Positions 34,701 to 40,655 of a stretch of 40,655 nt of DNA are shown here, in pieces (the stretch's first letter is position 1; each line of letters opens with the position of its first letter). The notes under the pieces were generated by a model. The model had not been told where the DNA came from, made no database searches, and saw only the letters and a program-made list of their open reading frames with translations. This DNA comes from Candidatus Enterococcus stercoripullorum (lineage in GTDB: Bacteria; Bacillota; Bacilli; Lactobacillales; Enterococcaceae), in assembly GCA_019120335.1 (NCBI GenBank), contig DWVH01000032.1:1-40655 (forward strand), read 5' to 3'. A program made the position numbers and the translations under genes.

Positions 34701-35015
34701 TTAAAATCCTGGTAAGCCTTTCGTGTATTTACCTAATGTGTCTTCTTGGGCTTTTTTCGCTTTTTGTAAGGCATCATTCACGGCCATAATCACTAAATCC
34801 TGTAACATTTCTGGATCTTGATCATCAATAATTGCAGGATTAATTTCCAAATCTTTTAATTGTTGTTCGCCTGTAACGGTAGCTTTGACATAATCATTGG
34901 TTGAAACACCGATAAAAGTCTGTTGATTTAAAGCTTCTTGAGCCGCCATCATTTCTTTTTGCATTTTCTTTACTTGTTTTAACATTCCTTGCATGTTGCC
35001 CATTCCGCGCATCAT
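34701..35015 (-). CDS. ebfC: YbaB/EbfC-family nucleoid-associated protein
   Basis: Small dimeric DNA-binding protein, 104 residues, starting MMRGMGNMQGMLKQVKKMQK, with the VTGEQQLKDLEINP core and a C-terminal helix. It lies between dnaX and recR as in most bacteria. GGAG is 7 nt before the first ATG; the second ATG directly after is also possible. Met-rich N-terminus is normal for this family. Confidence 0.94.
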   Translation of the reverse strand: MMRGMGNMQGMLKQVKKMQKEMMAAQEALNQQTFIGVSTNDYVKATVTGEQQLKDLEINPAIIDDQDPEMLQDLVIMAVNDALQKAKKAQEDTLGKYTKGLPGF

Positions 35016-35039
35016 AATGCTATCACTCCAAATTCTTCA

Positions 35040-36839
35040 TTATTCTTCTATTTTCACTAAATCACCAAACAACTCTTGGGCTGTTTGGACCATTTTTTCC
35101 GTTTCTTGTTCTGGTGAGTTTGCTAATTCCTCTGCCATAAATTCATGGGTTGGCTGCTGAGGCGTCTTGCTATTTGCTTGTTCATCCCCTGTTTTGTCAG
35201 TAGATGCTGTTTTTTTAGCAAATTCATCTTTATGTAGGGTAATGAATTCACGTCTTAATTGTGACCAGCTATCTGATGGAATAAAGACTAATTTCGGTGA
35301 ATAATCTTTAATTAACAGACTGAGATAATTCTGCATATCATTCAGTAGCGTTTGATCATTAGCCGCTTTATTACATAAAATTTCATAACCAAAGGAAATT
35401 ACTAATCCATCTGGAGAAGCTGCTTGCACTTTTGAAGCATGTAATAAAGCCCGTTGCGTTACTTGCAAGTGTTGCATCAATTCTTCCCAAACTTGATTCA
35501 CCGCCTGTAAATCTTCACGAGTGGCTTTTGATAAGACTTCAAACACTTGTACTTTCGGAATCCGATATTGCACCGTACTTTGTGAAGTTGTGCTACGTTT
35601 CGGTTTATTTTCCGTCGGTGTGCTTCCTTGATTTTGCTTCAATTGTGAAACTTCTTTTTGTAAAGCTTGAATTTGCTGTTTTAATTGTTGCACCTCTTGT
35701 GAATCCATCACAGGACTTGCATTCGTTGCTTGTGAACCAACAGATAGACGAGGTGTTTGTGTAGGCTCACTTAATTTTACAATCGCCACTTCTAGGTAGA
35801 TTGTCGGATTCGTAACAAAGCGTAATTCATTTTGTGCCTTGGAAAGTATCTCTATCCATTGGAAAATCGTTTCTGGTGCTAACTCTTTGGCCAACTGGTG
35901 AAAACTATCCGTATAATTGGTCGCTTGCTGTGCTAAATAATCTGGTGCTTTTTGCGCAATTAATAAATCACGACAATAAACCAATAAATTTTCCAATAAT
36001 CGTTTGGCTTCTTTTCCCGCTTGCAATAACTCTTTGACTGCAGTTAAGGCTTGTGCAGTTTCTTGTTTTTCGCAATAGGTCAATAGTTGCGCCATCACTT
36101 CATCAGATAAACTACCGGTCACACTCATCGCCGTCTGCAAATCAATGTGTTCAGGGTGATAGGCAATGGCTTGATCCAATATACTTAACGCATCCCGCAT
36201 CCCACCTTCTGCACATCTCGCAATGAGTTGAAGTGCCTCTTGATCATAGGCGACTTGCTCTTGGTCCAATATATAGGCCAAATGCTCGCTTATTTCTGGA
36301 ATTCTAATACGTTTAAAATCAAAACGTTGAGTCCGCGAAATAATGGTAGCCGGAATCTTATGCACTTCGGTTGTTGCCAGAATAAAGATGACATTCTTTT
36401 TAGGTTCTTCTAACGTTTTTAATAAAGCATTAAAAGCCCCAGTTGAAAGCATGTGCACTTCATCGATGATATAGACTTTATACTTAGCTTGTGTCGGTGC
36501 ATAATTCGCTCGATCACGAATCAAGCGGACTTCATCGACTCCGTTATTACTAGCCGCGTCCATTTCAATGACATCATCCAGCGTCCCTTGCGTAATTGAA
36601 CGACAAATCTCACATTCATTGCAAGGCTCGCCGTCTTTTTGGTGAGGACAGTTTACCGCTTTTGCAAAAATCTTCGCCGCACTGGTTTTCCCTGTTCCTC
36701 GAGGGCCGGTGAATAAATAAGCATGCGATATCTGATCTTGTTTAATTGCGTTTTTTAAGGTCTGCGTAATCGCCTGTTGTCCGACAATATCTGCAAATCT
36801 TTGTGAACGCCATACACGATACAACGCTTGATAACTCAT
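35040..36839 (-). CDS. dnaX: DNA polymerase III gamma/tau subunit
   Basis: Clamp-loader ATPase and organiser of the replisome. It is 599 residues with Walker A GPRGTGKTS (45-53), Zn cysteines C64, C73, C76 and C79, Walker B VYIIDEVHML, the sensor ILATTEVHKIPATIISRTQRF, and a long C-terminal tau region with a coiled coil (QLKQQIQALQKEVSQLKQNQ). I found no A-rich slippery site with a following stop that would make a shorter gamma form. First gene of the block, promoter upstream near 36886. No SRP RNA gene was seen next to it, unlike Bacillus. Confidence 0.95.
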   Translation of the reverse strand: MSYQALYRVWRSQRFADIVGQQAITQTLKNAIKQDQISHAYLFTGPRGTGKTSAAKIFAKAVNCPHQKDGEPCNECEICRSITQGTLDDVIEMDAASNNGVDEVRLIRDRANYAPTQAKYKVYIIDEVHMLSTGAFNALLKTLEEPKKNVIFILATTEVHKIPATIISRTQRFDFKRIRIPEISEHLAYILDQEQVAYDQEALQLIARCAEGGMRDALSILDQAIAYHPEHIDLQTAMSVTGSLSDEVMAQLLTYCEKQETAQALTAVKELLQAGKEAKRLLENLLVYCRDLLIAQKAPDYLAQQATNYTDSFHQLAKELAPETIFQWIEILSKAQNELRFVTNPTIYLEVAIVKLSEPTQTPRLSVGSQATNASPVMDSQEVQQLKQQIQALQKEVSQLKQNQGSTPTENKPKRSTTSQSTVQYRIPKVQVFEVLSKATREDLQAVNQVWEELMQHLQVTQRALLHASKVQAASPDGLVISFGYEILCNKAANDQTLLNDMQNYLSLLIKDYSPKLVFIPSDSWSQLRREFITLHKDEFAKKTASTDKTGDEQANSKTPQQPTHEFMAEELANSPEQETEKMVQTAQELFGDLVKIEE

Positions 36840-36885
36840 TTTACCAGTCCCTTTCTGCGTCTATTTTTGAAATACGCTAATCTAT

Positions 36886-36891
36886 ATTATA
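36886..36891 (-). promoter_or_regulatory. Probable -10 of the dnaX block promoter
   Basis: TATAAT at 36891-36886 on the minus strand, about 47 nt upstream of dnaX. No convincing -35 was found at 16-18 nt. Confidence 0.45.
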
Positions 36892-36899
36892 CAAATTTT

Positions 36900-37062
36900 T
36901 GCTTAAAATATCTAGGAAAAAATCAGTAATGTAGTCTCTAATCGGTTCAATTACACTTTCAAAAATGCGTCATAATATTTTATACCGTTTCATCCGTCTA
37001 TTTCATCTATTCGTTCAATCATGAACCTTAATTGCATATTCCATATCTTATTTATCCTTTAA
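36900..37062. other. Start of accessory region, no gene seen
   Basis: AT-rich DNA upstream of dnaX. No ORF with a ribosome site, hairpin or tRNA was found. It marks the left edge of the accessory segment. Confidence 0.35.
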
Positions 37063-37176
37063 TCACATATAAATATCTTTATGTTGTTCGAGTTGTTTTT
37101 TCAACTTAAAATTTAGTTCCAAGATACACTTTGTATTCTTTTTCTTTTCTGTATCCGTTGATTTATTATTACGCAT
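37063..37176 (-). pseudogene. Degenerate copy of the small Lys-rich ORF
   Basis: A 37-codon frame beginning MRNNKSTDTEKKKNTKCI and ending LEQHKDIYM. Aligned with the copy at 40236-40370, it has lost one Glu and one Leu codon in frame. An Arg codon (AGA) has become TGA, cutting off the last five residues (RLKDK); the original stop is still visible beyond. No clear ribosome site. It is therefore probably decayed. Confidence 0.6.
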
Positions 37177-37264
37177 ACATTTTTCACTTTCATTTATTTA
37201 TCTATAAGTACAATTTAGCATATATTCTAATATAAATCTTGTAGTTTTTGTACTGTGTATACAT

Positions 37265-37303
37265 AAAAATAGAGAAGCCCTTCTGATAAGATAGGGCTTC
37301 TCT
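37265..37303 (-). terminator. Terminator for the accessory operon
   Basis: Perfect 10-bp stem AGAGAAGCCC / GGGCTTCTCT (37271-37280 with 37294-37303), followed on the minus strand by TATTTTTATG. It lies about 290 nt beyond the last gene of the three-gene operon and would stop its transcript. Confidence 0.78.
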
Positions 37304-37439
37304 TAATTATTATTCTTCTTAGTAGTTTATCCCACGCTACCTTCCATTAACTCTTTAGAGAATCAATGAAAGAATATTAGGATGATAGAGATATTTCATT
37401 TAGAAAATTACATCAAAATGATAGTATATAATAGTATAT

Positions 37440-37499
37440 ACTTTTGTCAGCAACGTAGCCAATATCGTAGCCAAAGAATTAGGTAGAGGAGTTATTTGA
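37440..37499 (+). pseudogene. Trace of a tyrosine integrase C-terminal tail
   Basis: On the plus strand the frame reads TFVSNVANIVAKELGRGVI then TGA at 37497-37499. The nucleotide sequence is similar to the DNA just after the integrase remnant at 40045-40152. It is thus likely the tail of a related, deleted integrase. The assignment leans on that similarity; alone it would not be recognisable. Confidence 0.4.
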
Positions 37500-37510
37500 A
37501 GAATCAAACT
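37458..37510. repeat. Left copy of a roughly 50-nt flanking repeat
   Basis: GCCAATATCGTAGCCAAAGA and the following 30 nt resemble 40156-40207 (GCCAATATTGTAACCAAAAA...). Roughly three-quarters of the positions agree, by eye. Both copies run in the same direction and bracket the three-gene cluster. Confidence 0.65.
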
Positions 37511-37591
37511 ATTTTTCTTATCAACCATGAGGTTAAATTCTTTCTAGAGAGTTGAGGATAGTTATGATTCCATTTGAAACAATTTAGATTT

Positions 37592-38572
37592 CTATTTCAA
37601 GTCTTCTATATCTATATCATTTTTAGCCATTATAGTTTTAATTACTTCTTTACCTATCTCAGTTAAAAAATTGTTTCTTGATCTAGATAAAAATTCAGAC
37701 TCATCTTGTTTATATAGCCTTACTATTTCAGGTATTAAATAGAAAAATACATAGATAGGAATAACATATTCAACATCTTCATTATTAAACAACAGTGCTA
37801 TAAAAGAATTTTTCTGCACAACTATTCTCAGTTCTTTTCCTTCAGAAACCTCATTTAGATAAAAAGTGACTGCCGCAATTGACATTTGCAAATCAATTTT
37901 TATAGATGTAATTGGATAACCATTAGTAATAAACGCTTTAGTTATAATTAACTCAGCTGTCTGAGTACTAGTGCCTTCAAATTGGTTTTCTTCACTAAAA
38001 ACTGTACCTGTAAATCCATTAATGTTATCTAAAGTAATATTTTTACTTAATTCAAATTCTTCCTTTATCCGTTTATAAAAGAGCCAATGAAACAAATCTG
38101 ATTCGGTTTGATGTATCGAAGATAAAGGTTCAATTGAGTGTTCACCAATCAATCGCTTCACACGCCTTAACTCATAAAATTCTGTAGAGAATATTACAGC
38201 ATACAATCCATCTTCCGATTTAACAAAAATGACATCGACAATTGACTTATTTAATCGTTCATCTTTAGGCAGTAATTTCCCTGTACTTTGATCAAAAACT
38301 CTTCGAGTGCTAAATTCACAAAAGGCAGTAACTTTAATATATGAAAATCCTTCGTCTACTTCTTCAAATTTAATATTTTCTTTTTCTGAAGCATTGATCC
38401 ACTTATAAAGAAATGTTTTTTCATCCTCAAGTGTTCCCTCTGGAATATTTTTAACTTTCAAAGGATCTTTATATTCTCTAACCAGAACTTTCTCTTTAAC
38501 ATCGTCTAAAGTAGCAAGTTCATTATTTAGTTTTAAAAGCGTATAACGTTGATTTTTATGTAAATAACTCAT
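37592..38572 (-). CDS. Uncharacterised protein C of the accessory operon
   Basis: A 326-residue soluble protein, family not recognised. Start MSYLHKNQRYTLLKLNNELA; the ATG at 38572 has AGGAG 8 nt upstream. The first half is mixed alpha/beta with a segment FSYIKVTAFCEFSTRRVF; the second half has TSIKIDLQMSIAAVTFYLNE and a C-terminal helical part ending MAKNDIDIEDLK. RLIGEH (140-145) has the R-x4-H spacing of HEPN ribonucleases, but context around it is not convincing. No signal peptide or long membrane helix. Third gene of an AT-rich operon, 11 nt after gene B. A defence or element-maintenance role is a guess from context. Confidence 0.8.
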   Translation of the reverse strand: MSYLHKNQRYTLLKLNNELATLDDVKEKVLVREYKDPLKVKNIPEGTLEDEKTFLYKWINASEKENIKFEEVDEGFSYIKVTAFCEFSTRRVFDQSTGKLLPKDERLNKSIVDVIFVKSEDGLYAVIFSTEFYELRRVKRLIGEHSIEPLSSIHQTESDLFHWLFYKRIKEEFELSKNITLDNINGFTGTVFSEENQFEGTSTQTAELIITKAFITNGYPITSIKIDLQMSIAAVTFYLNEVSEGKELRIVVQKNSFIALLFNNEDVEYVIPIYVFFYLIPEIVRLYKQDESEFLSRSRNNFLTEIGKEVIKTIMAKNDIDIEDLK

Positions 38573-38583
38573 TAATTCAACTC

Positions 38584-39291
38584 CTATCCTTGAATAGTAA
38601 ACTGTTCTAACTGAAATTTGCAGTAATTTATAAATAGATGTTTAGATAAGAACGGTGATTTAGATAAATCTAGTTCAAGTTTTATTTCTCCCTTAGCTGC
38701 TTGGACTAGGAGAAGATTCAGTTGTAAGTAAATTGAACTATACTGACTTGAAGAACTATATTTAGAGAAAATATCGAAGGTTATAGATCCATTTTCTAAA
38801 TAAAAATCTTCGTTATTTGCAATAAAACCTTTAGCAAGTTCTATCGTACACATTTTAGGGTTTAACCTTATAACAACCTTTGCCTTCAAAATTCGCTTGA
38901 GAAACCAAAGTTGTATTTTAGTGAATTTCGCATCAAAACAAATTTTTAAGTAGTGGGGCTCTTCAGGGCTATCGCTAAAATCTAACTCCTGAATTTTTTT
39001 ATCTTTTTGATTAAAAAAAGAAACTTTTACTTTTGGAAAAGTAATCCTCTCCAAAATCCAATTAATTATCCCGAAAAATGCAAGAACTACAATAAACCCT
39101 AAAGCTACAAAGAACGAAAATACAATGCCTTCAACCTTCTCTATACTAGTAGGTTTCCATTTTAAATAGTTGAAGTATGAAATAAAAATTGGATTTAGCT
39201 TCTGAGATAAATATAAAGCAATTAAACTTCCGATGAAGGTAGCAATCGCATCAATAAATTTTGATTTTATCTTCTTTTTCATAGTTAGCAC
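38584..39291 (-). CDS. Uncharacterised two-helix membrane protein B
   Basis: A 235-residue protein with two transmembrane helices near the N-terminus (about 13-35 and 54-82; VFSFFVALGFIVVLAFFGII) and a long, beta-rich, probably cytoplasmic domain (85-235). The N-terminus is very basic (MKKKIKSKF). GTG at 39291 overlaps the gene A stop by 7 nt, with AGGA 5 nt upstream; ATG at 39282 is an alternative. No known family recognised. Coupling to A and C suggests the three products work together, with B as membrane anchor or effector (inference). Confidence 0.78.
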   Translation of the reverse strand: MLTMKKKIKSKFIDAIATFIGSLIALYLSQKLNPIFISYFNYLKWKPTSIEKVEGIVFSFFVALGFIVVLAFFGIINWILERITFPKVKVSFFNQKDKKIQELDFSDSPEEPHYLKICFDAKFTKIQLWFLKRILKAKVVIRLNPKMCTIELAKGFIANNEDFYLENGSITFDIFSKYSSSSQYSSIYLQLNLLLVQAAKGEIKLELDLSKSPFLSKHLFINYCKFQLEQFTIQG

Positions 39292-39833
39292 GTATATCCT
39301 ATAAAAAGGAATTGAACAATCTTGATTATAAAAGAGTATAATCCCTTATCAAATGTATTCGATAAAGATATATTCCCATTAGAATGAATACAGACACGAT
39401 TTTGGAAACTTTTTAGATACAATTCTACATATTGAATCTTTTGACTATTCTCTTCTAAGAAATTAGATATATTGCCTACTTCATCGGAATCAGACAGCAT
39501 GCCTTTAACTATCTCTTTCTCTAACTCAGCTTCTTCTCCGTCTTCTTTAAAAGAAAAATCAGTAAAAATAAATTCTTCAAGTTTATATCCCCACAGTAAT
39601 AAAGCTAGAAATTTGTAATTTGTAATTATCACAGGTCTAAAATTTCCATTTTCAAATTGCCTACTTATTTTATCCATATTTTTTAAATAACAATCAGGAT
39701 TATATGCAATGCATTTAAACGGATTATCTTCTTTACCAATAATAGATTTTTCACTAGAGAATAGAGATGCCAAGCCCTCTAGCTCAGATAAAGAAAAATC
39801 TTTCAATATATGAATTGCTTTATAAGTTGCCAA
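39285..39833 (-). CDS. Uncharacterised protein A of the accessory operon
   Basis: A 182-residue protein, family not recognised. It starts with TTG at 39833, having GGGAGTG at good spacing; no ATG is available near. Acidic overall; includes RPVIITNYKFLALLLWGYKL (about 67-86), an acidic stretch around EEAELEKEIVKGMLSDSDE, and a hydrophobic C-terminal end SFIIKIVQFLFIGYTC that might contact the membrane. It is the first gene of the operon and overlaps gene B by 7 nt. Confidence 0.75.
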   Translation of the reverse strand: MATYKAIHILKDFSLSELEGLASLFSSEKSIIGKEDNPFKCIAYNPDCYLKNMDKISRQFENGNFRPVIITNYKFLALLLWGYKLEEFIFTDFSFKEDGEEAELEKEIVKGMLSDSDEVGNISNFLEENSQKIQYVELYLKSFQNRVCIHSNGNISLSNTFDKGLYSFIIKIVQFLFIGYTC

Positions 39834-40044
39834 TCTCTACACTCCCTTTCTTCAATACTATTCATTAGTAAGTATAATATACAGGTGAAATAAATGCTAT
39901 AATTTCCCCACTTGTTTTCAACATAAATAATTAAAAAATATTTTGAACATTTTAAGTTAATAATAGAAAAATGTACCACAAGAGTATAACCTATCATTAC
40001 ATAGATTATTTATTATACCGGTATTTCTTTTTAACTCACAAGAA
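39834..40044. other. Upstream region of the accessory operon
   Basis: Very AT-rich. TATACT/TATTAT around 39871-39879 on the minus strand could be a -10 for gene A, but no good -35 is present. No other gene was seen. Confidence 0.4.
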
Positions 40045-40152
40045 TGGTTTGTCCACAAAGATATTAAAACTACCATGAATATCCATGCTCATGTCACAGC
40101 ACAATTTCGTAAGAAGTCTGATAACCGATTTACAAAATTCACAGGCAAATAA
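40045..40152 (+). pseudogene. Tyrosine integrase, C-terminal remnant
   Basis: The plus-strand frame reads WFVHKDIKTTMNIHAHVTAQ, then FRKKSDNRFTKFTGK and a TAA at 40150-40152. HKDIKTTMNIHAHVT matches the region holding the last catalytic His and the Tyr in phage and conjugative-element integrases (usual form GHKDIxTTMNxYAHVT). Here the nucleophilic Tyr position reads His (NIHAHV), so even this piece would be inactive. Everything upstream of the remnant is missing. Confidence 0.75.
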
Positions 40153-40155
40153 TCA

Positions 40156-40207
40156 GCCAATATTGTAACCAAAAACTAGATAAAGAAATTATCTGAATAA
40201 TCAAATC
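40156..40207. repeat. Right copy of the flanking repeat
   Basis: GCCAATATTGTAACCAAAAA and the following bases through GAATAATCAAA align with 37458-37510. It directly follows the integrase remnant. Confidence 0.65.
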
Positions 40208-40235
40208 CTACATCTATGCACTTCTATTCTATAAT

Positions 40236-40370
40236 TTATTTATCCTTTAATCTCATGTAAATATCTTTATGGTTCTCAAGTTGTTTTTTCAGCAGTTTAA
40301 AATTTAGTTCCAGAATACGTTTAGTATTTTCCTTCTTTTTTTCAGCATCAGTAATTTGCTTTTCACTCAT
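40236..40370 (-). CDS. Small Lys-rich protein of unknown function
   Basis: 44 codons, starting MSEKQITDAEKKKENTKRIL and ending ENHKDIYMRLKDK; a highly charged single helix. GGTGGTG lies about 6 nt before the ATG at 40370 (an upstream in-frame ATG also exists). A decayed second copy lies at 37063-37176. Presence of two copies around integrase traces suggests an element-borne gene. No family recognised. Confidence 0.65.
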   Translation of the reverse strand: MSEKQITDAEKKKENTKRILELNFKLLKKQLENHKDIYMRLKDK

Positions 40371-40595
40371 TTTATTCACCACCATTTATCAAATATATAT
40401 TATCGTATATCTTGAACGTGTAGTTTTCATACTAGTTAAGCCATCCTACAAGCTAATATCATAACATACACATACAACTAATGTTACATGCCTTATCATT
40501 GGTATTTGTGTATTTTTTATGATAAAAAATAGCATAAAAATCTAGTTATCCGCATAAAAACTGGACTTATCACACTTTATCAAGGTCAAAACCAC
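40371..40595. other. AT-rich stretch, no gene seen
   Basis: Contains short repeats such as the pair TTTTTATGCGGATAACTAG / TAGATTTTTATGC on the minus strand and TTACTACTAATTTACTAC. These could be integrase-arm or attachment-type repeats, but this is unproven. Confidence 0.35.
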
Positions 40596-40655
40596 TCAAT
40601 TTACTACTAATTTACTACTTATGAATGAGCTTTGATACGACGATTTATCCTTGAA
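40596..40655 (-). CDS. Possible 3' end of a gene entering from the right
   Basis: A 19-codon open frame from the window edge, ending SSKLVVN and TGA at 40598-40596. It may be the end of another integrase, whose tails often look like this, but the piece is too short to judge. Confidence 0.25.
   Translation of the reverse strand, partial: FKDKSSYQSSFISSKLVVN

Noticed and set aside
35040-36839. Programmed frameshift in dnaX
   Set aside because: No A-rich slippery sequence followed by a near stop and stem-loop around the domain boundary; only full-length tau is predicted.
36840-37600. SRP RNA or tRNA gene next to dnaX
   Set aside because: No SRP core motif (GGAA/GGTCAGG region) or cloverleaf arms were found in this AT-rich stretch.
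37592-38572. HEPN ribonuclease motif RLIGEH in protein C
   Set aside because: R-x4-H occurs often by chance and the surrounding helix pattern is not typical; kept only as a note.
39803-39997. 64-residue minus-strand ORF overlapping the gene A start
   Set aside because: It overlaps gene A in another frame, has no ribosome site and reads mostly through AT-rich noncoding DNA.

Overview
The window is about 40.7 kb of low-GC Gram-positive chromosome and reads as Lactobacillales. Supporting points are AGGAGG-type ribosome sites, Ami-type oligopeptide permease genes, a T-box leader, NrdR and GlnR box matches, and a recR-tmk-darA-holB-ricT-yabA-rsmI block in the Bacillus/Lactobacillales order. I cannot fix the genus. 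Most of the window is ordinary core genome. The accessory or unusual parts are 12.0-12.4 kb, 27.1-28.3 kb and 36.9-40.6 kb.

Left part (1-8.6 kb, minus strand). A leucine operon runs leuA-leuB-leuC, with leuC cut by the window edge. It is preceded by a short leader peptide with four consecutive Leu codons and an attenuator-like hairpin pair. Upstream of its promoter lies a LytTR regulator/DUF3021 membrane protein pair, then a 1,193-residue surface phosphoesterase/nuclease with a variant sortase signal.

Middle (8.8-25.7 kb). A proline T-box precedes a short, archaeal/eukaryotic-type prolyl-tRNA synthetase, followed by a DUF389 membrane protein. On the minus strand come a metallo-hydrolase, a lipoate ligase and a small protein overlapping the remnant of a RelB/DinJ-like antitoxin, then an M42 aminopeptidase. 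Next is a five-gene Ami-type peptide ABC transporter (oppA, attenuator-like terminator, oppBCDF), and the anaerobic ribonucleotide reductase pair nrdD-nrdG behind NrdR-like boxes.

Right-middle (25.7-36.9 kb, minus strand). This holds dinB, a DUF2975 membrane protein with a frameshifted YozG-type regulator, and the nitrogen pair amtB-glnB under GlnR-type operators. The DNA-replication and housekeeping block then runs dnaX, ebfC, recR, tmk, darA, holB, ricT, yabA, rsmI. Between glnB and the next minus-strand terminator lies a roughly 510-nt array of long imperfect hairpins. Two copies are 114/115 identical. A third has diverged but keeps the same stems through compensatory changes, with conserved bulges. 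This is the strongest candidate for something undescribed: a repeated structured RNA or a palindromic repeat family.

Right end (36.9-40.7 kb). An AT-rich accessory region carries three unrecognised genes in one minus-strand operon, one of them a two-helix membrane protein. It is bracketed by C-terminal remnants of related tyrosine integrases and by two copies of a tiny Lys-rich ORF, one of them degenerate. This looks like the residue of an integrated element. A phage-defence role is possible, but nothing in the proteins proves it.
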